Assembly: GCA_964595785.1 (NCBI GenBank)
Contig: CAZQRO010000110.1
Location: 1 to 5,493, forward strand
DNA length: 5,493 bases
Source of the DNA: Bovifimicola sp964595785
GTDB taxonomy: Bacteria > Bacillota > Clostridia > Lachnospirales > Lachnospiraceae
Direction: 5' to 3'
The notes below the pieces were generated by a model, which was given only the letters and a program-made list of their open reading frames with translations, had not been told where the DNA came from and did not search any database. Below, in pieces: positions 4,778-5,493 of the stretch; positions within the stretch are counted from its first letter, which is position 1, and every line of letters begins with the position of its first letter. The position numbers and the translations under genes are program-made.

Positions 4778-5493
4778 ATGTATAAGAAAGTATCCACTAA
4801 TCTCAATTTTGTAGAGAGAGAAAAAGAAGTAGAAAAATTCTGGAAAGACAATGACATTTTTAAAAAGAGTATGGAGAATAGAAAAGAAGGGAAAACATAT
4901 ACCTTCTATGATGGACCTCCGACAGCAAATGGTAAACCACATATCGGACACGTTCTTACCCGTGTTATAAAAGATATGATTCCAAGATACAGAACTATGA
5001 AAGGTTACATGGTTCCGAGAAAAGCAGGCTGGGACACGCATGGTCTTCCTGTTGAACTTGAGGTTGAGAAATTATTAGGACTTGATGGTAAGGAACAGAT
5101 TGAAGAATATGGTCTTGACCCATTTATTACAAAATGTAAGGAAAGTGTCTGGAAATATAAGGGAATGTGGGAAGATTTCTCAGGAACAGTTGGTTTCTGG
5201 GCTGATATGGATAACCCATATGTAACTTACGATGATAATTTTATAGAGTCTGAATGGTGGGCGCTCAAGCAGATTTGGGATAAAAAATTATTATATAAAG
5301 GATTTAAGATTGTACCTTACTGTCCTCGTTGTGGTACACCTCTTTCAAGTCACGAGGTAGCTCAGGGATATAAGGCAGTTAAAGAGCGTTCAGCGATTGT
5401 GCGTTTTAAGGTAATCGGTGAAGATGCATATTTCCTTGCATGGACTACAACACCTTGGACACTTCCGTCTAACGTAGCACTTTGTGTTAATCC
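4778..5493 (+). CDS. ileS: Isoleucyl-tRNA synthetase, N-terminal part (runs off window)
   Basis: IleRS charges tRNA-Ile with isoleucine in the cytosol. The window holds 238 complete codons, roughly the first quarter of a protein usually a little over 1000 aa. Visible are the class I signature 'GPPTANGKPHIGH' (HIGH at residues 55-58), 'GWDTHGLPVE' (84-93), a CPRC cysteine pair (182 and 185), and the start of the CP1 editing domain with its Thr-rich 'WTTTPWTLPSN' (222-232). The KMSKS loop lies beyond the window. 'FYDGPP' at 43-48 and 'GLPVELEVEK' favour the eukaryote-like IleRS2 branch over the B. subtilis/E. coli type; this rests on motif comparison from memory. The T-box leader with an isoleucine specifier agrees with the call. 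Confidence 0.97.
   Translation, partial: MYKKVSTNLNFVEREKEVEKFWKDNDIFKKSMENRKEGKTYTFYDGPPTANGKPHIGHVLTRVIKDMIPRYRTMKGYMVPRKAGWDTHGLPVELEVEKLLGLDGKEQIEEYGLDPFITKCKESVWKYKGMWEDFSGTVGFWADMDNPYVTYDDNFIESEWWALKQIWDKKLLYKGFKIVPYCPRCGTPLSSHEVAQGYKAVKERSAIVRFKVIGEDAYFLAWTTTPWTLPSNVALCVN

Noticed and set aside
4745..5041. 98-aa reverse-strand ORF
   Set aside because: It is antisense to the conserved start of ileS.

Overview
This is an AT-rich, low-GC Gram-positive (Firmicutes) window. The isoleucyl-tRNA synthetase start, the T-box leader and the style of the peptide leader all suggest Lachnospiraceae or a close clostridial relative. That placement is from recalled family patterns, not a search. All supported genes are on the + strand. 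The sequence is a draft scaffold with a run of exactly 100 N at 2743-2842.

The left and middle part (1-4250) looks like an accessory locus for exporting a double-glycine (bacteriocin-type) peptide. In order it holds: a 65-aa two-helix membrane protein (7-204); a 158-aa soluble protein of unknown role (344-820); a 374-aa HlyD-type membrane fusion protein (828-1952); a signal-peptide, two-BIG2-domain, C-terminally membrane-anchored surface protein spanning the assembly gap (1949-3323); a bacteriocin-like peptide gene (3546-3926); and a 68-aa membrane protein that is a candidate immunity factor (4044-4250). The 344-3323 genes are tightly packed (7-nt gap, then an ATGA overlap) and probably form one operon. 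The peptide gene probably has its own promoter near 3351-3378 and a long leader with an inverted repeat. No ABC transporter/peptidase is in the window; one would be expected nearby or elsewhere in the genome.

The most striking point is that the peptide gene has a well-formed 29-residue double-glycine leader, then an amber codon (3633-3635) exactly after the Gly-Gly cleavage site, and then 96 further codons in the same frame encoding a Gly/Ala-rich core. Conventional start-to-stop ORF calling sees only the last 70 codons, from a GTG inside the core.

The right part (4247-5493) is core genome. A perfect-consensus promoter overlaps the stop codon of the small membrane protein and drives an Ile-type T-box leader. 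The leader is followed by two additional hairpins, one a strong intrinsic terminator, and then ileS, which runs off the window end. The accessory peptide locus therefore sits directly against the ileS regulatory region.
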